Assembly (NCBI GenBank): GCA_002772205.1
Contig: PCRZ01000039.1
Coordinates: 417 to 8,708 of the forward strand
Source: Candidatus Jorgensenbacteria bacterium CG23_combo_of_CG06-09_8_20_14_all_54_14
GTDB lineage: Bacteria > Patescibacteriota > Minisyncoccia > UBA6257 > GWB1-50-10
Direction of reading: 5' to 3'
DNA length: 8,292 nt
The position numbers were made by a program, and so were the translations under genes. The first letter of the stretch is position 1, and the number at the start of each line of letters is the position of its first letter. This document shows, in pieces, positions 1 through 5,566 of the stretch. The notes under the pieces were generated by a model. It did not search any database. It worked only from the letters and a program-made list of their open reading frames with translations, and was not told the origin of the DNA.

Positions 1-401
1 GTTGCGATGCCGACATGGCCGACGCCATCCTCCGGATCGGTGAGGTAGTAATCAATCCGACCGGAAGAGAACACAAGGTCACCTGCCTGGATATCGGTGC
101 GCGCAACCGTGTCGCCCATTTCCCGCTGTTGGATGGAGCGGCGGGGGAGCCAGATTCCGCGCTGACCGTAGAGCCACTTCATAAAGCTGGAACAGTCAAC
201 CACTTCCGGAGCCTCGGAGAGGCGTGCGCTCCGGCGATAGGTGGAAGTGTGCATGCACCGGCGTGCGAGCCCAATGAGGTCAACTGGCACGATCTCAAAC
301 CCCTTGTTCAGGAGGAGCGCGAGCACTTCAGATTTCGCGGCCGAGAATGAGAACGTCCCGAGATCAACAGCGCAACGGTTTCCAACCGCACGGTATTCCA
401 T
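1..401 (-). CDS. NlpC/P60 family cysteine peptidase, C-terminus beyond window
   Basis: The gene reads leftward from ATG 401-399 and stays open to base 1, giving 133 codons with the 3' end outside the window. NlpC/P60 enzymes cleave peptide bonds in peptidoglycan stem peptides or related substrates. The core is visible: nucleophile Cys70 in the motif VDCSSF, then a GDLVF segment (residues 107-111), then His129 in GHVGI. The third catalytic residue would lie past the window edge. Residues 1-65 precede the catalytic domain; I see no signal peptide or membrane segment, so the protein may be cytoplasmic or exported by a non-standard route. The start is supported by AAGGAG about 7 nt upstream. The long leader (402-567) suggests transcriptional attenuation. 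The plus-strand ORF over the same bases is its antisense shadow. Family assignment is confident; substrate is unknown. Confidence 0.88.
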   Translation of the reverse strand, partial: MEYRAVGNRCAVDLGTFSFSAAKSEVLALLLNKGFEIVPVDLIGLARRCMHTSTYRRSARLSEAPEVVDCSSFMKWLYGQRGIWLPRRSIQQREMGDTVARTDIQAGDLVFSSGRIDYYLTDPEDGVGHVGIA

Positions 402-567
402 AATTACTCTCCTTGTGTATAGTGTTGTGAATGAACGAAAAAAACCTGCCCCAGGAGGGCAGGTTTCGAGGTTCTTGAGTATCTCAAGACCTCCCCTCTG
501 GGTTACAGGGAAGAGGAATGAGTGGTGCGTAGCTTGACCAGGTTTTTATTTTCTTAGTGGTAAGCAT
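402..567 (-). promoter_or_regulatory. Structured 5' leader of the NlpC/P60 gene, candidate attenuator
   Basis: About 165 nt separate the predicted transcription start (~567) from the ATG at 401. Three stems are visible. Stem A: 490-496 with 508-516 (CCTC/GAGG plus CCC/GGG). Stem B: 468-493, an 11-bp stem with one bulge at 473 and loop 480-482. Stem C: the terminator at 442-466. A and B compete for 490-493. In addition, minus-strand AAAAACCTG (539-547) is exactly complementary to the 3' side of the terminator (440-448) and could dissolve it. The architecture resembles a riboswitch or attenuator, but I do not recognise a named class. It could also be a small RNA ending at the terminator. Confidence 0.6.
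438..466 (-). terminator. Intrinsic terminator inside the NlpC/P60 leader
   Basis: A 10-bp perfect stem (442-451 with 457-466, core AACCTGCCC/GGGCAGGTT) with a 5-nt loop is followed on the minus strand by seven U residues (444-438). It lies only about 25 nt before the Shine-Dalgarno sequence of the NlpC/P60 gene and downstream of that gene's likely promoter. It therefore would stop transcription before the gene unless antiterminated. Confidence 0.8.
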
Positions 568-573
568 AAGTTT

Positions 574-602
574 ATGATATAAGGAATGGGAATAGCAGTC
601 AA
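574..602 (-). promoter_or_regulatory. Sigma70-type promoter for the NlpC/P60 unit
   Basis: On the minus strand TTGACT (602-597), a 17-bp spacer and TATCAT (579-574) match the consensus at 5 of 6 positions in each box. The start would be near 567. The -35 box lies back to back with that of the divergent promoter at 613-641. Confidence 0.72.
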
Positions 603-612
603 CTGAAGAAGG

Positions 613-641
613 TTGACATAAAGTTTTAGGTATGCTATCTT
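613..641 (+). promoter_or_regulatory. Sigma70-type promoter for the ATP-grasp gene
   Basis: TTGACA (613-618, perfect) is followed by a 17-bp spacer and TATCTT (636-641, 4 of 6). This predicts a start near 648 and a leader of about 40 nt. The -35 boxes of this and the divergent promoter lie in an inverted repeat, GTCAAC (598-603) and GTTGAC (612-617), which could be a shared operator or simply result from the paired boxes. Confidence 0.72.
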
Positions 642-689
642 ATTTACAGTATAATTATAATTTCACATACGGAAAAAGGAGAAGGATCC

Positions 690-1676
690 ATGAAACAATC
701 ATTTGTAAGCCCGATTTTGCGGAGGCTGGCGAAGAAAGCGGGCGTAAAGGTAAATATCGAACCTCGGTACCGTTACGCCGGACAAATCGTGCTCCCGAAT
801 GGCACGAAACGCTATTTTCTGAACACCAATTTCGACCTGAACCCGCTCGGTGCTTCGGAAATCGCGCGCGACAAGGACTACGCCAGTTACTTCTTGCGGA
901 GCATGGGATATCCTGTTTCCCGCAGCGGATCGTTTTTCTCGCGGAGGTGGTGCAAGATCGTCGATTCCCGGAGAAATAGAGCGATGGCCTATCGCTTCGC
1001 ACAGCGCCTTGGGTTCCCTGTCATTGTGAAGCCGAACAGTAAAAGCCAGGGGTGTGGAGTAACGAAGGTTTTCACTAAGCGGGAGTTCGATGAGGCAGTA
1101 CGGTTCATCTGTGAGCGAGAAAATGTGTTTCTCGTGCAGCGGGTGGCACAGGGAAATGACTATCGGCTGGTTGTCCTCGATGGAAAGGTCATTTCTGCCT
1201 ACGAGCGCATCCCGCTTATAGTGACGGGGGACGGGAGATCGACCGTTCGCGAACTACTTAAACAGAAGCAGCGGCAATTTCGCCGCGCGGGTCGTGATAC
1301 GAATATCAAAATCAACGATTTTCGGATCATTATGGGATTGCGTCGGCGGGGCATGTCGCTCCGGACGGTACCGGCTCGGGGGGAGCGCGTCCAGCTCTTG
1401 GACAACGCGAATCTTTCAAGCGGTGGGGATGCTCGCGACGTCACATCGGTAGTTCACCCGCAGTGGTGCGCTCTTGCAGTTCGGATAACGCGTGATATGG
1501 GGCTGCGGTTTTGTGGCGTTGACCTCATGATTGAGGGATCAATCAAAGATCCGCCGGGACAGTATATTGTTCTTGAAATCAACGCGGCTCCCGGTCTTGA
1601 TCACTATGCGTCCGGAGGCAGGAAACAGCGGCGCATCGTAGAGCGTTTATATCTGGAAGTGCTCCGTGCGATGTGA
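690..1676 (+). CDS. ATP-grasp ligase, cyanophycin synthetase-like
   Basis: This 328-residue protein is an ATP-grasp enzyme. Such enzymes join a carboxylate (activated as acyl phosphate) to an amine. Visible features: the nucleotide-binding Lys in VIVKPN (111-116) with the Gly-containing loop SQGCGV (119-124); YRLVVLDGKV (158-167); GDGRSTVRELL (180-190); NLSSGGDARDVT (241-252) followed by VHP; and the metal-binding EINAAPGL (296-303, Glu296 and Asn298) with Asp278. The GDGRSTVREL and GGDARDVT segments are typical of the ATP-grasp domain of cyanophycin synthetase and GshAB. Full CphA also has a Mur-ligase-like domain, which is absent here, so cyanophycin synthesis is unlikely and the product is probably a small peptide or modified amino acid. 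The start has AAGGAG 8 nt upstream. A strong promoter precedes the gene and a terminator overlaps its stop, making it monocistronic. Confidence 0.85.
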   Translation: MKQSFVSPILRRLAKKAGVKVNIEPRYRYAGQIVLPNGTKRYFLNTNFDLNPLGASEIARDKDYASYFLRSMGYPVSRSGSFFSRRWCKIVDSRRNRAMAYRFAQRLGFPVIVKPNSKSQGCGVTKVFTKREFDEAVRFICERENVFLVQRVAQGNDYRLVVLDGKVISAYERIPLIVTGDGRSTVRELLKQKQRQFRRAGRDTNIKINDFRIIMGLRRRGMSLRTVPARGERVQLLDNANLSSGGDARDVTSVVHPQWCALAVRITRDMGLRFCGVDLMIEGSIKDPPGQYIVLEINAAPGLDHYASGGRKQRRIVERLYLEVLRAM

Positions 1677-1678
1677 AG

Positions 1679-1711
1679 GGTCCGACCAGCATCATCAGTC
1701 GGACCTTTTTT
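1679..1711 (+). terminator. Intrinsic terminator of the ATP-grasp gene
   Basis: GGTCCGAC (1679-1686) and GTCGGACC (1698-1705) form an 8-bp perfect stem with an 11-nt loop, followed by six T (1706-1711). A·T and G·U pairs can extend the base into the TGA stop codon at 1674-1676. Confidence 0.88.
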
Positions 1712-1728
1712 ATTTTCTACACGCGGTC

Positions 1729-1734
1729 TAAAAT
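1729..1734 (+). promoter_or_regulatory. Candidate -10 box of leuS, near-leaderless start
   Basis: TAAAAT (5 of 6 to consensus) lies 15 nt before the leuS ATG at 1750, so the transcript would begin only about 9 nt upstream. The -35 position is occupied by the T-run of the preceding terminator and is poor. No Shine-Dalgarno sequence is visible in 1735-1749. Confidence 0.45.
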
Positions 1735-1749
1735 ACATTTATCACAAGC

Positions 1750-4230
1750 ATGGCTCCAAAATACGATTTCAGCGCCATCGAAAAGAAGTGGCAGAAGCGG
1801 TGGGAGGAAGAAAGCATCTCCCGCGCCGAGGATTTTTCAAAAAAGCCGAAATTCTATTGTTTGGTGGAATTTCCATACCCTTCGGGCGAAGGGCTCCACG
1901 TGGGGCACCCGCGGAGCTACACGGCGCTGGACGTGCTCGCGCGGAAGCGCCGCATGGAGGGGTGGAATGTCCTGTATCCCATGGGGTTTGACGCGTTTGG
2001 CCTTCCCACGGAGAACTACGCGATAAAGACCGGCATTCATCCTGCGGTCGTAACCGAGAGGAACATAGAAACCTTCACCGCGCAATTGAAATCGCTTGGA
2101 TTCTCGTTTGACTGGGACCGGCGTGTGGTGACCACTGACCCCGCGTACTACCGCTGGACGCAGTGGATTTTCCTTAAAATGTATGAGCACGGGCTTGCCT
2201 ACAAGGCGAAGATGCCGATCAATTGGTGCCCGTCGTGCAGGATAGGTCTCGCGAACGAGGAGGTGGTGGGGGGTGCGTGTGAGCGGTGCGGCGCCACGGT
2301 GGAACAGTGCGAGAAGGAACAGTGGCTCCTCCGCATCACGAAGTACGCTGACCGGCTCATTGAGGACCTTGTGACGGTGGACTACCTTGAGCGTATCAAA
2401 ACCCAGCAGATCAATTGGATTGGCCGTTCGGAGGGAGCTCTGATTAAGTTTTCAGTTATAAGTTGTAAGTTAAAAGTTAGTGAGGTTGAGGTCTTTACCA
2501 CCCGTCCCGACACGCTCTTCGGGGCGACCTATATGGTGCTTGCGCCGGAGCATGGATTGCTTGCAAAGGGCAAATTGCAAATAGCAAATCGTGCAGAGGT
2601 GGACGAATATATTGTGAAAGCGCGCGGGAAAACTGACGCGGAGCGCATCGCGGAAGGAAAGGAGAAAACCGGCGTGGAATTGAAGGGTATTAGGGCTATT
2701 AATCCGGCGAATAAGGAGGAAATTCCCATTTTCGTCGCTGACTATGTGCTCGGCGGGTACGGCACTGGCGCCATTATGGCGGTTCCGGCGCACGACGAGC
2801 GGGATTTTGCGTTCGCTAAGCGATACCACCTCCCTGTCATGGAAGTTGTATCGCCGCTGAATCAGCATTTATCCGCGATGACCGAGCTATACGTAGGCGA
2901 GGGAGTTTTGATAAATTCCGGTAAGTTCAGCGGTTTGAAATCGGAAGAGGCGAAGTGGAAAATCACCGAATTTGTCGGCGGTAAAAAGCAGGTTCAGTAT
3001 CACCTCCGCGATTGGATATTTTCGCGCCAGCGGTACTGGGGTGAACCGATTCCGATGGTGTATTGCGAGGCGTGCGCCCTTCGGGATCCTTCAGGGCAGG
3101 GTTGGGTGCCGGTGCCGGAGGGTGAGCTGCCGGTGCTTCTCCCTAATGTCGCGCGCTACGAACCGACCGACACCGGCGAGTCCCCCCTCGCCGCGGTCAC
3201 GGAGTGGGTGAACACGAAGTGCCCGAAGTGCGGCGGTCCCGCGAAGCGCGAGACCGATACCATGCCGAACTGGGCGGGCTCCAACTGGTATTTCCTCCGC
3301 TACACGGATCCCCGCAACGACCGCGCGCTCGCCGACCCGAAGAAACTTTCCTACTGGACGCCGGTGGACTGGTACAACGGCGGCATGGAGCACACGACGC
3401 TCCACCTCCTCTACTCGCGATTCGTGTACAAATTCCTCCATGACATCGGTGCGGTGCCGAAGGAATGCGGCCCCGAGCCGTATAGGAAGCGCACCGCGCA
3501 CGGGATGATCTTGGGCGAGGGCGGGGAGAAGATGTCAAAGTCGCGCGGGAACGTGGTGAATCCGGATGAAATGGTGGAACGTTTCGGCGCCGATGCGTTC
3601 CGCGTGTACGAGATGTTCATGGGGCCATTTGACCAGGACATCGCGTGGAACACGAACGGGCTTGTGGGTACCTATCGCTTTCTTGAAAGGGTGTGGAAGT
3701 TATTCCAAACTAATGACGAAAAACTAAAAACTGAAAACGGGGGGCAACAGCAAAAATTGGACCAAATATTGCATAAAACCATCAAAAAAGTTACCGATGA
3801 CATAGAAAAATTCAGGTTCAACACGGCGGTGAGCGCACTCATGATATTACTGAACGAAATGGAGAAAAATAACTTACAACTTACAACTTACAACTTACAA
3901 CTATTTTTGAAATTACTGGCTCCATTCGCCCCGCATATTACTGAAGAATTGTGGCACGAATTAAGGTACAAAACCTCCATCCATCTGGAAAAATGGCCGG
4001 TATATGACCCCAATCTCATCATGGAAAGTGAGGTAACCGTCGCGGTGCAAGTGAACGGTAAGCTCCGCGGTACGGTGCGCGCGCCCGCGGGCTCCGCGCA
4101 AGACGTAGTGGAACGTTTGATACGGGGCGATGCCAAGTTGCAAGAAGCGCTCAAGGGAAGGACAATAGAGAAAACAATATTTGTGCCGGACCGCCTCGTG
4201 AATTTTGTGGTTTACCCCGTTAGAAGTTAG
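1750..4230 (+). CDS. leuS: Leucyl-tRNA synthetase
   Basis: This 826-residue class Ia synthetase charges tRNA-Leu in the cytoplasm. It is full length for a bacterial LeuRS. Visible in order: FPYPSGEGLHVGH (HIGH motif, His50-His53); a zinc-type Cys set at 160/163/177/180; the CP1 editing domain with FTTRPDT (249-255) and VPAHDERD (345-352, Asp349 being the editing-site Asp); a second Cys set at 439/442/491/494; YNGGMEHTTLHLLYSRF; KMSKS at 594-598; an anticodon-binding helical region (~640-745); and a C-terminal domain ending VNFVV. The last five residues (YPVRS) and the TAG stop come from an intergenic repeat (4215-4296). Four heptamer tracts sit in frame (residues 232-243, 272-280, 657-663, 708-718). 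No Shine-Dalgarno sequence is visible; the start is set by the conserved N-terminus and the -10 box just upstream. Confidence 0.97.
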   Translation: MAPKYDFSAIEKKWQKRWEEESISRAEDFSKKPKFYCLVEFPYPSGEGLHVGHPRSYTALDVLARKRRMEGWNVLYPMGFDAFGLPTENYAIKTGIHPAVVTERNIETFTAQLKSLGFSFDWDRRVVTTDPAYYRWTQWIFLKMYEHGLAYKAKMPINWCPSCRIGLANEEVVGGACERCGATVEQCEKEQWLLRITKYADRLIEDLVTVDYLERIKTQQINWIGRSEGALIKFSVISCKLKVSEVEVFTTRPDTLFGATYMVLAPEHGLLAKGKLQIANRAEVDEYIVKARGKTDAERIAEGKEKTGVELKGIRAINPANKEEIPIFVADYVLGGYGTGAIMAVPAHDERDFAFAKRYHLPVMEVVSPLNQHLSAMTELYVGEGVLINSGKFSGLKSEEAKWKITEFVGGKKQVQYHLRDWIFSRQRYWGEPIPMVYCEACALRDPSGQGWVPVPEGELPVLLPNVARYEPTDTGESPLAAVTEWVNTKCPKCGGPAKRETDTMPNWAGSNWYFLRYTDPRNDRALADPKKLSYWTPVDWYNGGMEHTTLHLLYSRFVYKFLHDIGAVPKECGPEPYRKRTAHGMILGEGGEKMSKSRGNVVNPDEMVERFGADAFRVYEMFMGPFDQDIAWNTNGLVGTYRFLERVWKLFQTNDEKLKTENGGQQQKLDQILHKTIKKVTDDIEKFRFNTAVSALMILLNEMEKNNLQLTTYNLQLFLKLLAPFAPHITEELWHELRYKTSIHLEKWPVYDPNLIMESEVTVAVQVNGKLRGTVRAPAGSAQDVVERLIRGDAKLQEALKGRTIEKTIFVPDRLVNFVVYPVRS
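2444..2478 (+). repeat. Diverged heptamer tract in leuS (nnAAGTT x5)
   Basis: Five consecutive 7-mers all end in AGTT: TTAAGTT, TTCAGTT, ATAAGTT, GTAAGTT, AAAAGTT. They encode residues 232-243 at the start of the CP1 editing domain, just before the FTTRPDT motif. The unit is the reverse complement of the AACTTAC unit at 3871. Confidence 0.75.
2563..2590 (+). repeat. Heptamer tract in leuS (GCAAAnn x4)
   Basis: Four consecutive 7-mers, GCAAAGG, GCAAATT, GCAAATA and GCAAATC, encode AKGKLQIAN (residues 272-280) in a variable part of the CP1 domain. Confidence 0.75.
3719..3738 (+). repeat. Short heptamer tract in leuS (AAAAACT x2 plus partial)
   Basis: Two perfect copies of AAAAACT (3719-3725, 3726-3732) are followed by a partial one. 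They encode residues 657-663 in a poorly conserved helical linker. With only two full copies this is weak on its own and gains weight from the other three tracts. Confidence 0.5.
3871..3903 (+). repeat. Perfect heptamer array in leuS (AACTTAC x4)
   Basis: Four perfect AACTTAC copies (3871-3898) are followed by AACTA. Because 7 is not divisible by 3, the protein period is 21 nt, or seven residues: NLQLTTY then NLQL (708-718). This lies in the anticodon-binding helical domain just before the conserved LLAPFAPHITEELW segment. Confidence 0.88.
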
Positions 4231-4296
4231 CGATGCAAACTAAAAATAACAACGACAACGTGTGTACATTTCATCCCCCGGTGACTTCTAATGGGG
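4215..4296 (+). repeat. 82-bp element with 13-bp terminal inverted repeats, copy 1
   Basis: The left arm CCCCGTTAGAAGT (4215-4227) and right arm ACTTCTAATGGGG (4284-4296) are complementary except for one G·T pair, with a 56-nt interior. The left arm lies inside the end of leuS and supplies its final codons; the stop TAG is just after it (4228-4230). Flanked by TTTA on both sides. Confidence 0.85.
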
Positions 4297-4300
4297 TTTA

Positions 4301-4381
4301 CCCCGTTAGAAGTTAGCGTCGTAAACAGCTTGATGGGGAATCTGCGCAAAACCAGTATGACAACAGTCACTTCTAACGGGG
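4301..4381 (+). repeat. 81-bp element with 13-bp terminal inverted repeats, copy 2
   Basis: CCCCGTTAGAAGT (4301-4313) and ACTTCTAACGGGG (4369-4381) are perfect 13-bp inverted repeats around a 55-nt interior. TTTA separates it from copy 1 and also follows it. The first ~15 interior bases resemble copy 1 (TAGCG...AAAC) and the rest diverges. It ends 11 nt before the ATG at 4393. Note that the right arm of copy 1, TTTA and the left arm of copy 2 also form a tight hairpin (4284-4313). Confidence 0.87.
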
Positions 4382-4392
4382 TTTAGGGAATT

Positions 4393-5307
4393 ATGAAGAT
4401 TTTTATTTTTGCCGTGTTCGTTATCGCACTCGTGGCGTACGTGGTGTACTACGTGGTGACCAGCACTGATGTGCTGAAGTTCCCTCTCCTCCCGGCCTAC
4501 CTCTCGCCGGTGGCGCCCACGGGGTCCTCCGGCAATAATCCTCCGCCCGTGTCTCCTTCGGGTTCTAGCGTGCCCCGAACCCCATCGGCGCCGCCGCCGC
4601 AGCCGTCGGCGCCCACACCCACGCCTCCCCAGGGTTTTACGCAAGCCGACCTCTCTCCGTTCTACGGCAAGGTGCGGATGAGTTCCGTAACGCCTCCCTC
4701 CTACTACTCCGGCGGCGGTAATTTTACCATCCGCGCGGACAGCTCGCTTTCCGGACCCGCGGATGTGGACGGCTGGCGTCTCAAAGGAAATAGATATGAA
4801 GTGAGAATTGAAGCGGCGAGCCCCTCAATGACAGTGGGCCCCGTGAACCAGTCCGCGCTCATACTGCGCCCGGGCGAGGAACTCATCGTATACGGCGCGA
4901 CGAGTAATTATATTGCGCAGATAAGGAATGTTCACCTCAATAAATGCACGGGATACTTAAACGAGACGTATAAACTTTCCCCGCGCATTCCCGAGCAGTG
5001 CCCGCGCCCCGATCGTTCCCAATATATGACGTTCAGCGGCGGTTGTCAGAGCTATCTTTATTCGCTCGGCACCTGTGACACGCCGACGCCCGTAAAGATA
5101 AACGAGCTGTCGTATGACAGCGCATGCCGCGCGTTCTTGGACATTTTGAACCATGACAGCTGTTATCGCCGCTACCGTTCGGACGCCGATTTCCTGCAAT
5201 CGGGCTGGCGCGTGTGGCTCATAAATTCGCTCCAGTTCGATGTGAACCACGACCGCCTGCTCCTCTTTGATAGACAAGGTCTCGTGGTGGATGAGTACGT
5301 TTACTAA
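4393..5307 (+). CDS. Membrane-anchored Pro-rich six-Cys surface protein, unknown function
   Basis: This 304-residue protein has an N-terminal hydrophobic segment (about 3-22, one Lys before it) that acts as an uncleaved anchor or signal. A Pro/Ser/Thr-rich linker follows (about 38-80), then an extracytoplasmic domain. That domain is rich in beta-type sequence and has six cysteines (185, 203, 218, 228, 245, 257), suggesting up to three disulfides. VDGWRLKG (125-132), LILRPGEELIVYG (156-168) and LLLFDRQGLVVDEYVY (289-304) look like the strand pattern of lamin-tail (LTD-like) domains common in CPR surface proteins, but this is a weak resemblance. A pair of repeat elements ends just upstream; AGGGA (4385-4389) is a close, weak Shine-Dalgarno candidate. 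Function is not recognised. Confidence 0.8.
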   Translation: MKIFIFAVFVIALVAYVVYYVVTSTDVLKFPLLPAYLSPVAPTGSSGNNPPPVSPSGSSVPRTPSAPPPQPSAPTPTPPQGFTQADLSPFYGKVRMSSVTPPSYYSGGGNFTIRADSSLSGPADVDGWRLKGNRYEVRIEAASPSMTVGPVNQSALILRPGEELIVYGATSNYIAQIRNVHLNKCTGYLNETYKLSPRIPEQCPRPDRSQYMTFSGGCQSYLYSLGTCDTPTPVKINELSYDSACRAFLDILNHDSCYRRYRSDADFLQSGWRVWLINSLQFDVNHDRLLLFDRQGLVVDEYVY

Positions 5308-5375
5308 CGTAGCGCGATACCAATTATACTAATGTCCACGCACTATCCCGAACGAAGAGAGGTTGGAGTGCGCGA

Positions 5376-5488
5376 TCCCGTACTTCCGCGAACTAGACAT
5401 TATGTTGATGATACACAAGATTTTCAGTTCGGGAAATGCGGGATCCTCGCCAACTTCTCACTCACATTCGTTCGCGGAAGTTGCGGGA
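5376..5488. repeat. Inner long inverted repeat of the 251-bp element
   Basis: ACTTCCGCGAAC (5382-5393) and GTTCGCGGAAGT (5470-5481) pair perfectly over 12 bp. After a small internal loop TCCCG (5376-5380) pairs with CGGGA (5484-5488). Two more pairs interleave with it: TCCCGAAC (5346-5353) with GTTCGGGA (5427-5434), and GATCCCG (5374-5380) with CGGGATC (5439-5445), giving a pseudoknot-like order. Confidence 0.72.
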
Positions 5489-5498
5489 CATGCGAATT

Positions 5499-5524
5499 AT
5501 ACGAATAATGCTAATGATTCGTAT
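5499..5524. repeat. Small hairpin ATACGAAT/ATTCGTAT
   Basis: A perfect 8-bp inverted repeat (5499-5506 with 5517-5524) has a 10-nt loop. CTAATGAT (5511-5518) also pairs with ATCATTAG (5533-5540), giving a competing fold. It is AT-rich and lacks a T-run, so it is not a standard terminator. Confidence 0.55.
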
Positions 5525-5566
5525 TCATTTGTATCATTAGTATGCATTAGTATATTAGCATCGCTA

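Larger units (their letters stand above)
5314..5564. repeat. 251-bp palindromic element with ~20-bp terminal inverted repeats
   Basis: The ends at 5314-5334 and 5545-5564 are inverted repeats matching at 18 of 21 aligned positions, including a perfect 10-bp TATACTAATG/CATTAGTATA. Inside are a long hairpin (5376-5488) and an AT-rich imperfect repeat of ATTnGTAT (5517-5554). It fills the space between the convergent genes ending at 5307 and 5567. I see no protein in it. Confidence 0.72.

Noticed and set aside
15..350. Plus-strand ORF of 111 codons
   Set aside because: It is antisense to the NlpC/P60 gene, whose Cys and His motifs and Shine-Dalgarno site are on the minus strand.
690..1676. Full cyanophycin synthetase
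   Set aside because: The Mur-ligase-like C-terminal domain is missing and the protein is far shorter than CphA.
4215..4381. CRISPR array or integron attC sites
   Set aside because: Only two units, with complementary rather than direct repeats and no cas genes. The core sites fit GTTRRRY/RYYYAAC only partly and no integrase is seen.
4306..4644. Minus-strand ORF of 112 codons, very Arg-rich
   Set aside because: It is the antisense reading of the Pro-rich linker region of the surface protein.
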